Translations under genes and position numbers: made by a program
DNA from: Roseimaritima multifibrata
GTDB taxonomy: Bacteria > Planctomycetota > Planctomycetia > Pirellulales > Pirellulaceae
DNA length: 64,000 bases
Reading direction: 5' to 3'
Assembly: GCF_007741495.1 (NCBI RefSeq)
Contig: NZ_CP036262.1
Coordinates: 2,604,001-2,668,000, forward strand
Notes under the pieces: generated by a model
Told to the model about the DNA's origin: nothing
Database searches by the model: none
What the model saw: only the letters and a program-made list of their open reading frames with translations
Shown here: positions 25,803 through 34,559 of the stretch, piece by piece
How positions within the stretch are numbered: position 1 is the first letter of the stretch
How the letters are laid out: the number at the start of each line of letters is the position of its first letter

Positions 25803-26774
25803 TCATCGGGATCGAACAAGCATTTCCACCGGGATTTGCCGCTCTTCTCGATCCGTTTCGATCTCCTCAAGAAACCGGACCGCGTCCTGAGGGTAGCCCG
25901 CGGTCGGTTTCAGCGCTGACACGGTCTCTGCGCCCCAGTATCGATTAAAGCACTCCATCGACCGCTCGCGAGTATATTTGGCCAGCATCGAAGCAAAGGA
26001 CACCGGCGGGAACGAGTCTCCTTTTACGGTGAAACGCCATTCGATCTGTTGCTTGCCAACTTCCAGGCGGTAGCGGCTTTCATTTTTGGTTTCCGATTCA
26101 ATAGTGACGCTGCTTTCGGGGATTGCCTGCTTTAAAAGCGGGCCATAATAAGCGCGTCCTCCGTGCCGGTCACAGTAGACGGCAATTTTCTCATCCGTCT
26201 GTTCGGCGATGACCTGTGCGACCATGCCGTTTGTAAGTTCGGATAGGACCTGTGCCTTATTGGTGGCCTGTTGGCAGGCAAGATTAAAGCGTTTCGCGTC
26301 GATGACCCGCTGTACAACGGAAACCAGTTCGGCCCCCTTCGCCTGCCAGACCCTACGCAGTTCTTCCGCGGCGAATTCTTGGCAATCCTGCAGTCGCGAG
26401 CAGGTGAGGAAGGGAGCTTTTTGGAGGTCGGTTTTCGCGAACCAGGGTTGATCGGTAAGGGGCCGAACGTCCGCTGGAGCACTCATCGCCAGCCAGTCGT
26501 AGAACGATTTTCGTTTCTTCTTCGGAAATGCCCACTGAACGGCGGCGTTCATGGTCGTTTCCAGTCCCAGTAAACCTTGTTTCTGGCGAGGTTTAAAGAC
26601 GGTTTTCGAATCTGCGACCGAGATGGCCGGCAGCCCCGGCAGGACCACTTTTTCGCTCAACGCTTCGATCGCCTGCATCGGTTTCGAATCGGGCAGCCGC
26701 CAAACGGTTGCGGCGATCACCAGCGGTCCAAGCTTTGGCCCATATCCCGCTTCGTCGGTGGCGATCAGCAACAT
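25803..26774 (-). CDS. Divergent RNase HII-like protein
   Basis: The N-terminus LLIATDEAGYGPKLGPLVIA has the DEAG-x-G-P motif of RNase HII with its catalytic Asp and Glu, and VADSKTVFKP has the DSK motif. IAVYCDRHGGRAYY supplies a third acidic residue, and GYPQDAVRFLEE near the end resembles the final motif. The protein (323 aa) is much longer than usual RNase HII (about 200-230 aa), with a central insertion including a Lys-rich PKKKRKSFYDW. It may cut RNA in RNA-DNA hybrids, or have changed its role; a normal rnhB is not in view. Divergent from the PmoA-like gene. Confidence 0.75.
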   Translation of the reverse strand: MLLIATDEAGYGPKLGPLVIAATVWRLPDSKPMQAIEALSEKVVLPGLPAISVADSKTVFKPRQKQGLLGLETTMNAAVQWAFPKKKRKSFYDWLAMSAPADVRPLTDQPWFAKTDLQKAPFLTCSRLQDCQEFAAEELRRVWQAKGAELVSVVQRVIDAKRFNLACQQATNKAQVLSELTNGMVAQVIAEQTDEKIAVYCDRHGGRAYYGPLLKQAIPESSVTIESETKNESRYRLEVGKQQIEWRFTVKGDSFPPVSFASMLAKYTRERSMECFNRYWGAETVSALKPTAGYPQDAVRFLEEIETDREERQIPVEMLVRSR

Positions 26775-26892
26775 CTCGATTCCTTTTCAATTACAGTTAT
26801 CCGTTCTTCCACGTGGTATCATAGGGAGATTGAAAAGAAAAACCTCCCACCAACATTACCCACCCCCTGTCTTTCCTCTTGGAGATCGCTGA

Positions 26893-27891
26893 ATGTTCCA
26901 CAAGTTTCGTCCGATTCGTCGTCGTTGGTTGTTTGCTGTAACCGCCTGCAGTGTTGCAACGTTTTGCGGAGTCCCCGCTACCAGTGACGCTGTCGAACCC
27001 GTTGCCCCCGCCGAACGATATACGGTGGAAACAACGGATGAAGGTGCCACGATCCACCTGGATGGCAAACTTTTGACGAAGTACGTAGCCCATTCGAAAA
27101 GCAAGCCCATTCTGTGGCCGCTGATCGGGCCTGGCGGAGCGGCTGTGACTCGCGGCTATCCGATGCAGGACGCAATCGCCACCGAAAAAGCGGATCATCC
27201 ACATCATCGCTCCTTCTGGATGACTCATGGTGAAGTGAATGGAGTCGACTTTTGGGCCGAAGGAGAAGGAAAGGGGCAAATCGTTGCCGATGGAGCTCCC
27301 GAAGTTAAAGGCGGCGAAAACGCAACTCTGGTTGCCAAACACAACTGGATGGCTCCCGACGGCAAACGCGTGATGGCCGACAAGTGGGAACTGACCTTTG
27401 GCGAAAACGATAGCCAAAGTTGGATCGACTGCGTCTTTTCTTTGACCGCGACCGACGGAGACGTTGTGTTCGGGGATACCAAAGAAGGAAGTTTTGGAAT
27501 CCGAGTTGCCGGAACCATCAAAATGGATGGCGAAGGAAAAGGAAGTATTGTCAACGCAGAAGGTGTGAAAGGAAAAGAGACCTGGGCAAAGTCCTCCGCA
27601 TGGGTCGATTATTACGGGCCTGTCGAAGGCAAGACGCAGGGGATCGCCATCCTGAATCATCCTTCCAGCTTCGGCTATCCAACTCGCTGGCATGTTCGTA
27701 GCTATGGCTTGTTCGCTGCCAACCCGTTTGGCGTCCACCATTTTATTGGAGGCGATGAGACCGAAGGAACACTTTTGCCCGCCGGTGAAACCTTGAAATT
27801 GGTTTATCGTGTTATCCTTCACAATGGCTCAACCGAAGCGGCGGATATCCCAGCTCAGTGGAAAGCGTACAGCGAAACCACTGTTGAATAA
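26893..27891 (+). CDS. Exported DUF6807 (PmoA-like) family protein
   Basis: A signal peptide (LFAVTACSVATFCGVPATSDA) precedes a mature domain with the family landmarks KADHPHHRSFWMTHGEVNGV near residue 97, SSAWVDYYGPVEG and HVRSYGLFAANPFG. This family is often labelled methane oxygenase PmoA in databases, but it has no relation to particulate methane monooxygenase. It is common in planctomycetes near carbohydrate genes and its biochemical role is unknown. The conserved His cluster suggests a metal or sugar site. Ribosome binding site ggagat lies 7 bp before the ATG. Repeat DNA follows the gene. Confidence 0.85.
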   Translation: MFHKFRPIRRRWLFAVTACSVATFCGVPATSDAVEPVAPAERYTVETTDEGATIHLDGKLLTKYVAHSKSKPILWPLIGPGGAAVTRGYPMQDAIATEKADHPHHRSFWMTHGEVNGVDFWAEGEGKGQIVADGAPEVKGGENATLVAKHNWMAPDGKRVMADKWELTFGENDSQSWIDCVFSLTATDGDVVFGDTKEGSFGIRVAGTIKMDGEGKGSIVNAEGVKGKETWAKSSAWVDYYGPVEGKTQGIAILNHPSSFGYPTRWHVRSYGLFAANPFGVHHFIGGDETEGTLLPAGETLKLVYRVILHNGSTEAADIPAQWKAYSETTVE

Positions 27892-27935
27892 CGCTTGGAT
27901 ATGGAACGTTTGGTTCATGCTTAACGGTTAAACGG

Positions 27936-28114
27936 CTAAACGCTCAGACGCGATGCGTCTGGGCGAGTGCCGCTGCCATCTGCGGGGCGATCTCTTTGCC
28001 GGTCGGCGCAAGCAGCTTGTAGGTTTAGTGATTGTCGCCTTTCGCTCGGGACGTTAGATCTATAGGTGACGGGGTTCCAGCCGTTGACGAGTCTACATGC
28101 GGCCGAGTGAAGAT
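27936..28114. repeat. Dispersed intergenic repeat element, copy upstream of the tandem array
   Basis: Contains ggcgcaagcagcttgtaggt, then tttagtgattgtcgcctttc, then tgacggggttccagccgttg. The same order of blocks occurs at 30588-30690. A small palindrome, cagacgcgatgcgtctg, lies near 27948. No coding content. Confidence 0.6.
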
Positions 28115-28570
28115 TTAGCTCGGAGGGCGGCAGATACTTGCCGGCGGTGCAAGCCGCCGAGTGGGTATTGTGAAAAGGAAAGCCCAGCGGGCGCCGGAAC
28201 GGCATCGCTATCGCTCTTTGGTCCGGCCTACTTTTGCTTTTGTGCGTACGCTCGCTAGGTTTCCTTCCTTAGCCCGGAGGGGGGCAGATACTTGCCGGCG
28301 GTGTAAGCCGCCGAGTGGGTATTGCGAGAAGGATTGCCAAGCGTCCGCCGGAACGGCATCGCTATCGCTCTTTGGTCCGGCCTACTTTTGCTTTTTAATG
28401 CGCACACTAGGTTTCCTTAGCCCGGAGGGCGGCAGATATTTGCCGGCGGTGTAAGCCGCCGAGTGGGTATTGCGAGAAGGATTGCCAAGCGTCCGCCGGA
28501 ACGGCATCGCTATCGCTCTTTGGTCCGGCCTACTTTTGCTTTTGTGCGTACGCTCGCTAGGTTTCTGTTG
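28115..28570. repeat. Tandem array of three units of about 150 bp
   Basis: Units begin at 28115, 28269 and 28417, each with ttagcccggagg or close, then ggcagatacttgccggcggt and aagccgccgagtgggtatt, then ggcatcgctatcgctctttg and gtccggcctacttttgcttt. The cttgccggcggtg/gccgccgag part is palindromic. Units 2 and 3 are nearly identical; unit 1 differs (tgtgaaaaggaaagcccagc). A partial unit also occurs at 30698-30745. Repeated short frames (about 80-100 aa) in it are not convincing genes. Confidence 0.8.
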
Positions 28571-28665
28571 GCTTACGCCAACGCCCGCTGGGCTAAAAGC
28601 ACTGCACCCAGGCTCGGATGGGCAGGGTTGAAATCGTCATTTATAGATTTCACGTCCTCGCGAAA
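28571..28665. repeat. Dispersed repeat (cccgctgggctaaaagcac family), second copy
   Basis: Matches the segment at 16200-16312 (cccgctgggctaaaagcac, gggcagggttgaaa, cgcgaaag) and 30834-30905 (gttggcttac-ccaacg). It abuts the 3' end of the DHDPS-family gene. Confidence 0.6.
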
Positions 28666-28666
28666 G

Positions 28667-29608
28667 TTAACATTCGGTTTCCAATCGATCCAGAATATCT
28701 TTTAGGATCGCAACGTCGCTTTCCGGGCGAGTCGGGCTGCCGGGGAACGTGTTTGCGGTTTCGATCCAGCCCCGCAGGTGAAGGAATTGAGCGGCATTGT
28801 GTTTGTAGGCTGGGACCGGATCGCGGAACGCGAACATTCCCAAGTACTGCAGTAAATCGTTCAGCTCGTAGAAAGCCGAATCGCCTTCTTCCCACATCCT
28901 GTCACGACGCGCGAAGGCTTCGGGCGCAAACGTGCTTAGCCCCAGCAGGTAATCGCTTCCGTACATGACCATGTCGATCGCCAAGTCGTTGCCGGTCAGG
29001 ACACGGAAATCGGCTCGCTGGGCATCACGCAGGTCAAGCCGTTGCCATTCCAGGTCGCGTGACAGCGAAGAATGTTTGGCGCCTAGGCAAGCGGCAATCT
29101 GCATCAAGCCAGCGTAGACATCTAGGCTATAGATTTTGCCAAATGGGGCGAACATGGTCCCCAGTTCAAACGCGTAAAAAGTATCGCAGTGGGCGGCAAT
29201 TTTTTCGTAGGCGCTGACGATTGCGTCGTCGTTTTGCTGAGTCAGCCCGTAGGACTGAAACAGGATCGGAGTCCCCCCGTGCTGCTGAATCGATTCGACC
29301 TGCTTGCAGTACGCCGCTTCATTAAAAGCGTCACCCGGTTGATCGCCGACAAAGGCTCCCGCCACATAAGGGCCACCTGCGACAATCCGCTTCGTTTCCG
29401 AAAGCACCTGCACACGCAGTTCTTCCGAAATCAGATTGGCATATCCGGTGTCCATGTTTACCGTTGGCACAAGACCGGCGGCGGCCGTCCGGGCGACATG
29501 GTCTTCAAATCCTTGCCAATCGACCTGATTTTCCTGGGTCAGGGGAAGCAGGATCGCCGACATGCCTTGGATTTTACGTCGAGGACGAATGCGAGAAATA
29601 GTCTCCAA
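28667..29608 (-). CDS. Dihydrodipicolinate synthase (DapA) family aldolase
   Basis: A class I aldolase-type TIM barrel of 313 residues. It opens [19 protein letters not shown] like other family members, has [18 protein letters not shown] at the place of the GTTGE loop, and [14 protein letters not shown] with the likely Schiff-base Lys. The GTTGE motif of true DapA is replaced (NMDTGYAN), so it is probably not lysine biosynthetic; family members act on sugar acids, sialic acid or hydroxyproline products. TTG at 29608 starts the conserved N-terminal strand; ATG at 29563 is the alternative. It stands alone, divergent from the inositol monophosphatase gene. Confidence 0.85.
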   Translation of the reverse strand: METISRIRPRRKIQGMSAILLPLTQENQVDWQGFEDHVARTAAAGLVPTVNMDTGYANLISEELRVQVLSETKRIVAGGPYVAGAFVGDQPGDAFNEAAYCKQVESIQQHGGTPILFQSYGLTQQNDDAIVSAYEKIAAHCDTFYAFELGTMFAPFGKIYSLDVYAGLMQIAACLGAKHSSLSRDLEWQRLDLRDAQRADFRVLTGNDLAIDMVMYGSDYLLGLSTFAPEAFARRDRMWEEGDSAFYELNDLLQYLGMFAFRDPVPAYKHNAAQFLHLRGWIETANTFPGSPTRPESDVAILKDILDRLETEC

Positions 29609-29725
29609 GAGATCTGCCTCTGGTTGTATGGTGTGGAAAACGTAGGATCATAAACGGAATCCGCTTCGATTTGGAGCCGAACCCTGCATCCTCTCGATAT
29701 TGCACCCGCTGGATAACCCCTGAAT

Positions 29726-30526
29726 ATGAATGATAAGTCACCTTTGCAGACTGCAGTTCGAGCCGCTCGTGCGGGAGCTGTCGAATTAATGCAGCGTTGG
29801 GATCACCGCTTGGTCCGAGAAAAAGGGCCTAAAGACCTAGTGACGGACGCTGATTTGGCGTCTCAGAAAGCGGTGCGAGACATCTTGATGGGGGCGTATC
29901 CCGAAAATGCATTTGTCGGTGAAGAGAACGGAGAAACGCAGCCGCCCGAAGCCGTTCGCGATGGAGAACTTGGAGCCCCCGCATGCTGGATTGTCGATCC
30001 CTTGGATGGGACCGTGAATTACGTGCATCAGTTGCAAAGTTTTGCGGTATCGATAGCTCTTTTTGCAGAAGGAAAGTTACAGGTCGGCGTCGTTTACGAT
30101 CCGACGAGAGAAGAGATGTTCACGGCGGAACGAGGGAAAGGGGCTTTTTTGAACGGGCAACCCTTTACCGCTAGCGATTGCACGAAACTGAACGAAGCCT
30201 TGGTCGCTTGTAGTTTTGCGACCAGTGTTCCCCGCGATTCGGTTGAAATCGAAAGGTTTGTGCGGATGTTGGGGGAATGCCAGTCGATTCGGCGGTTAGG
30301 GTCCTGTGCCTTAAACCTCTGCTACGTCGCCGCCGGCAGGTTGGATGGCTATTGGGCTGCCAGCGTGAAGAGCTGGGATGCGGCGGCAGGAGCTCTCATC
30401 GCGCTGGAGGCTGGAGCTCAAATCGCAGGTTTGGAGGGAGAGCCATTTGATGTTTGGGAACCCAAATTTGTCGCAGCGGCAACACCGGTTCTGCAGCAAA
30501 GGATGCTAAAAATCTTTGCCGATTGA
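29726..30526 (+). CDS. Inositol monophosphatase family protein
   Basis: A Mg-dependent phosphatase of 266 residues. GEENGE near residue 71 and WIVDPLDGTVNYVH near residue 88 supply the metal ligands, and SVKSWDAAAGALIALEAGA is the C-terminal WDxAAG motif. Substrates in this family include inositol 1-phosphate, histidinol phosphate and PAPS; the sequence alone does not decide. Length is normal. The ATG at 29726 is the clear start. It is followed by repeat DNA with a strong hairpin that probably ends the transcript. Confidence 0.88.
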   Translation: MNDKSPLQTAVRAARAGAVELMQRWDHRLVREKGPKDLVTDADLASQKAVRDILMGAYPENAFVGEENGETQPPEAVRDGELGAPACWIVDPLDGTVNYVHQLQSFAVSIALFAEGKLQVGVVYDPTREEMFTAERGKGAFLNGQPFTASDCTKLNEALVACSFATSVPRDSVEIERFVRMLGECQSIRRLGSCALNLCYVAAGRLDGYWAASVKSWDAAAGALIALEAGAQIAGLEGEPFDVWEPKFVAAATPVLQQRMLKIFAD

Positions 30527-30564
30527 TTTGAGCGTAACGGACGGCAAGAGAACCGGAGCTCATT

Positions 30565-30745
30565 GATCAATTTTCTTAGCGGAACGGCGCAAGCGGCTTG
30601 TTGATTTAGTGATTGTCGCTTTTCGTTCGGGACGCGAAATCCACAAATGACGGGGTTATAGCCATTGAAGAATCGACATGGGGCCGAGTGAAGACGTAGC
30701 CCGGAGGGCGGCAGATACTTGCCGGCGGCGTGAGCCGCCGGAGTG
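30565..30745. repeat. REP-like motif plus dispersed repeat element
   Basis: Starts with ttcttagcggaacggcgcaa (REP core), continues with tttagtgattgtcgcttttc and tgacggggttatagcc as at 27990-28085, and then gcccggagggcggcagatac and gccggcggcgtgagccgccg as in the 28.1-28.6 kb array. It is one composite copy of the same intergenic family. Confidence 0.65.
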
Positions 30746-30763
30746 TGGATCGCCACGAAAAGG

Positions 30764-30813
30764 AAAGCCCAGCGGGCGACAGAACCACCCTTGTCTGTCG
30801 CCCGCTGGGCTTT
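30764..30813. terminator. Strong 20-bp hairpin between convergent genes
   Basis: Arms aaagcccagcgggcgacaga (30764-30783) and its perfect reverse complement (30794-30813) around a 10-base loop. A-rich DNA precedes and tttt follows, so it could end transcripts from both the inositol monophosphatase gene and the NfeD-type gene. The sequence gcccagcgggc also recurs in the dispersed repeats, so the hairpin is probably repeat-derived. Confidence 0.75.
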
Positions 30814-30833
30814 TATGCGCTCGTTAGGTTTCC

Positions 30834-31010
<177 letters not shown>

Positions 31011-31029
31011 ATCAGTCGGCGGCGTTGCT

Positions 31030-33378
31030 CTATTCCTCGCCGATCACGACGATTCGATTTCCATGGACTTCTAGGACCGTGATCGGTTCGCCTTCATTGA
31101 TCGCCGAGCCGTCACTGACGACTGCATAGACGTTGTCACCAATTCGAGCTTTGCCTGCGGGACGCAGTGCGGTGACGGTGGTTCCGGTGGTACCGACAAG
31201 GTGTTCGAAATGGACCAGTTGTTCGCGTTGCTCGACCAAGTCACCGTCGGGGGCAGCTAGGTGTAAATGTCCAAACAGTTTGGTGTTGGGCAGCAATAGC
31301 CTTAGCAGGATCACTCCGGCCACCAAGCTGACACAGCTGGCGATCACCATCCATAGCGTTTCGCTCATCCGGGCGTATTGGTACGGGTTGCGTGGGATCA
31401 CAAACGTTTGGCTGGCAAGGACGACTCCGCTGATCAGCATTGCCAGACCGCCCAGCCCAAACACTCCTACCCCCGGGACCACAAAGATCTCAATCAGGAT
31501 AAAGATCACCCCCAATCCAAAGGCGACCAGCTCCAGCCACTCCGCCGTCCCCGCTAGGAAACTCATCCAGAAGAATAACGAAAAGCAGAGCATGGAAATG
31601 AATCCGGGAACGCCCAGCCCAGGAGCGCTCAATTCCATCGAAAACGTCATGAAACCGATCATCAGCAACAGGACGGGGAGGAAGGGGCGGTTCCCTAGCC
31701 ACTCAACCGCTCGGACGATTTTTCGGTCCGACAGTCGACGTGGTTCATTTTTCAGTCCGATTTCGGCGGTGACCGCTTCCAGGTTCTCTGCGATCCCGTC
31801 GGCCAATCCTAGCTCGACCGCTTGGGCCCCTGAAATTCCTTGCGACAAATCGATCGGATCCCCTTGGGACCAGCGTTCGCTTTGGTCCTGTTCTTCTTCG
31901 CGGGCAATCTGTTCGGGGGTTGCGATCCGTTTGCGTCCGGTTTTACCGTCGGTGTAGTGAAAGACCTTTAGTTCGGGATCCAGCAGCCCGGCCAGGACGG
32001 TTGCCGGACGGTTGGCATCCATCGCGATTTGGTCGATCGCTTCCTGCATTTGGCGAACGTCTTGAGGGGTTAAGTTCTGGGCTCCGGGACCTCCCAGACG
32101 GGCGTCACTTGCGACCAAGAAAGGACGGCACGATGCGGCGATAAGAATCGAATCGCCCAACGCTTCGGTTTGTACCCAGCCGGCAGCCAGCCGTTGGTCC
32201 TGGGCAACGACCGAGAACGTACTGGCCAACCGCATGCTGTCTTCCAGGCTGCCGCCAGGACTATCGATGACAACAATCCAGGCGTCGGTGTCACGATGGT
32301 TGGCAGGCGATGCCAAGTTGGCTTCGATTCGCCGAATTCTGTTGGTCGTAACGTTGCCGTTTAATTCGACCAAAGTTCCGTTTTCGACTTTGACGCGGGT
32401 GGTCGCTTCGGGCCGTTCCCAGGCGGCAATTCGCAGCGCGTCCGCAGCCTCTTCTAGCGATTGAACCTGATGGCTTGCCATTCTCGCTTGGCGAAGCGCG
32501 TTGCCATCAAGGATCGCGGTCGCCCCCGGGGTGGAGAGCTGTGATTCTTGCAGCGATTCGCCTGCAGCACGGATCTTGTCTAGTTCTTCACCACTAACCA
32601 GCCGTCGCGTTCCATCGAGTTCCGTGACTTGAACCAGTTCCAAGCCAGGGTTCAACATTGCATCGACCAGTGACTGCGGAAACAGTCCGCGACGTGCCGC
32701 GATCGATTCATACAACAATTGAATGGAGGGATCGGGATCGACGTCGTCTGCAGACGCATCCCCGACGGAGGCTTGCGGGGTTACTAATAGTTGGTCACAA
32801 GCCAGGATGGGTAATACGGCGTGCCCGCGTACCGGCTTGGTTACAAACGCGACGATACGAAGGTTCCGCAGTTCGGGGCCACTGATCACGCGCGCCAGAC
32901 GAAGGGCTTCTTCGAATTCGGTACCCGTCCCATCCTGAGACGAATCGGGCGTCCCGAATTCTAGCAAGACGATTTGACGTTCCCCGACAACCAGCGGCTT
33001 CTTGGCCAACGATTTCAGGCGGTCGATCAATTGGTTGCCAGCTTCGACGGTGATCGGAAGCGGAACCGATAGCACGTATCCTCGTTTCGCCTGCGCAGCT
33101 GGAGCAGCCTGAGCCGCTCTAGGTGCCTGCGCCGCTGGAGCGACGGGGGCTGCGTTGTCTGGTTCGGCTGCCGGCGCAGGATTGGTGTCCGCAGGAGCCT
33201 GTTTTTCCGCAGGAGCCTGTGCGTTTGCTTCGACGAACGGATTTTCTGCTTCCTGGTTCGACCAGCCCAAAGTAGGACCGCCAACACAGAAACCGACTCC
33301 AACGAGTAAAGTGGCCAACAATCGCAGCATAAGACTCGCACGCCATGGAGAGTGATTGGATCGCATCATCGCTCGCAT
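31030..33378 (-). CDS. NfeD-type membrane protein with two ClpP-like domains
   Basis: After a signal sequence (LRLLATLLVGVGFCVGG) and an Ala/Pro/Gln-rich linker come two ClpP/crotonase-like regions. The first, at about residues 100-215, is degenerate. The second, at about 355-480, has AWIVVIDSPGGSLEDSMRLA. Five or so membrane helices follow (for example FLPVLLLMIGFMTFSM and LLVAFGLGVIFILIE-like stretches at 545-690). An NfeD OB-fold ends the chain (GTTGTTVTALRPAGKARIG, VLEVHGNRIVV). Relatives are membrane-bound serine proteases linked to SPFH proteins, but the usual Ser position is not clear here. The start at 33378 is chosen just before the signal; 33366 and 33330 are alternatives. It follows tgt by 47 bp. 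Confidence 0.82.
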   Translation of the reverse strand: MRAMMRSNHSPWRASLMLRLLATLLVGVGFCVGGPTLGWSNQEAENPFVEANAQAPAEKQAPADTNPAPAAEPDNAAPVAPAAQAPRAAQAAPAAQAKRGYVLSVPLPITVEAGNQLIDRLKSLAKKPLVVGERQIVLLEFGTPDSSQDGTGTEFEEALRLARVISGPELRNLRIVAFVTKPVRGHAVLPILACDQLLVTPQASVGDASADDVDPDPSIQLLYESIAARRGLFPQSLVDAMLNPGLELVQVTELDGTRRLVSGEELDKIRAAGESLQESQLSTPGATAILDGNALRQARMASHQVQSLEEAADALRIAAWERPEATTRVKVENGTLVELNGNVTTNRIRRIEANLASPANHRDTDAWIVVIDSPGGSLEDSMRLASTFSVVAQDQRLAAGWVQTEALGDSILIAASCRPFLVASDARLGGPGAQNLTPQDVRQMQEAIDQIAMDANRPATVLAGLLDPELKVFHYTDGKTGRKRIATPEQIAREEEQDQSERWSQGDPIDLSQGISGAQAVELGLADGIAENLEAVTAEIGLKNEPRRLSDRKIVRAVEWLGNRPFLPVLLLMIGFMTFSMELSAPGLGVPGFISMLCFSLFFWMSFLAGTAEWLELVAFGLGVIFILIEIFVVPGVGVFGLGGLAMLISGVVLASQTFVIPRNPYQYARMSETLWMVIASCVSLVAGVILLRLLLPNTKLFGHLHLAAPDGDLVEQREQLVHFEHLVGTTGTTVTALRPAGKARIGDNVYAVVSDGSAINEGEPITVLEVHGNRIVVIGEE

Positions 33379-33425
33379 CGTTAAGCAAACGGATGCTGTA
33401 TTATACCGGCTGAACGCCGGGGGCA

Positions 33426-34559
33426 TCACATCTCTTTGGGAGCGGCGAGCGCGCGGTGGCGTTCCAGCAGTTCCAGGAACGTCCCGGCAAGAATGGCTTC
33501 TCGGGCTTGGTGCATCAACCGCTGGTAATAGGTCAGATTGTGAATTGTCAGCAGAATCGGCCCCAGCATTTCGCCGGTGACAAATAGGTGCCTCAGGTAG
33601 GCCCGGCTGTGTTGGCAGGCGGGGCAGGGGCATGAATCCTCTAGCGGGCGTGGATCGTCCTTGTGGATGGCGTTCCGCAGTTTCAGCGGACCTTCGTCGG
33701 TAAAGGCAAACGCATTTCGTCCATTTCGCGTCGGCATGACGCAATCGAACAGGTCGACCCCTTCGGCGATCGCTTCCAGCATGTCGATCGGCCGTCCGAC
33801 GCCCATCAGGTACCGAGGTTTGTCCTCTGGCAAGTGTGGGCAAGTTGCCTTCACGATCCGGTACATTTCCGGGGGCGGTTCGCCGACACTTAGTCCACCG
33901 ATGGCAAATCCATCAAACGGATGGGCTGCGAGGTCTCGGGCACATTGGGCCCGAATGGTCTCGTTCAGGCCTCCTTGGACGATCGCAAATCGAGCCTGAT
34001 CGGATCGGGTCGCCGCGTTTAGCGAGCGAACGGCCCAGCGTACCGATCGCTCGGTCGCATCGATCACCGCTTCATCGGAGGCGGGCAACGCAATCACATG
34101 GTCTAGGACCATAGCGATATCGCTCCCCAGGGATTCCTGGATCTCGACCGAATACTCGGGCGTCAGGTCAATCTTTCGACCGTCGATATGGCTGTGAAAG
34201 ACCGCCGATCGCTCGTCGATCTTATTCAGCTTCGATAGCGAAAAGACTTGAAATCCACCGCTGTCGGTCAGGATAGGACCATCCCAGTTCATAAACTGGT
34301 GCAGTCCGCCCATCTTGCGAATCAGTTCGTGGCCCGGACGCAGCGCCAAATGGTAGGTATTCCCTAGAATCATTTGGGCTGTAACGTCAGGCAGCGTTGC
34401 GGTGGTCTCACGCAGTTGTGCTGCGGTGACCCCTTTGACGGTTGCCTGCGTACCGACCGGCATAAACGTCGGCGTTTGCACAACCCCGTGTGGGGTTGTG
34501 AACGTACCGCGTCTGGCCGCCGTTTGGCTATCGCGTGCGAGGCACTTGTACTCAGTCAC
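33426..34559 (-). CDS. tgt: Queuine tRNA-ribosyltransferase (tRNA-guanine transglycosylase)
   Basis: Exchanges guanine 34 for preQ1 in tRNAs with GUN anticodons, a step of queuosine synthesis. The catalytic regions are clear: [18 protein letters not shown] with the Asp acid/base, [40 protein letters not shown] with the nucleophilic Asp, and the zinc site [17 protein letters not shown]. Length (377 aa) is normal. Its start codon overlaps by 8 bp the end of the TPR/alpha-CTD gene, so translation is probably coupled. No queA or que genes are visible nearby. Confidence 0.96.
   Translation of the reverse strand: MTEYKCLARDSQTAARRGTFTTPHGVVQTPTFMPVGTQATVKGVTAAQLRETTATLPDVTAQMILGNTYHLALRPGHELIRKMGGLHQFMNWDGPILTDSGGFQVFSLSKLNKIDERSAVFHSHIDGRKIDLTPEYSVEIQESLGSDIAMVLDHVIALPASDEAVIDATERSVRWAVRSLNAATRSDQARFAIVQGGLNETIRAQCARDLAAHPFDGFAIGGLSVGEPPPEMYRIVKATCPHLPEDKPRYLMGVGRPIDMLEAIAEGVDLFDCVMPTRNGRNAFAFTDEGPLKLRNAIHKDDPRPLEDSCPCPACQHSRAYLRHLFVTGEMLGPILLTIHNLTYYQRLMHQAREAILAGTFLELLERHRALAAPKEM

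Noticed and set aside
26893-27891. Particulate methane monooxygenase subunit (PmoA) label
   Set aside because: The family shares only a database name; it is a soluble exported protein without the membrane helices of pMMO subunits.
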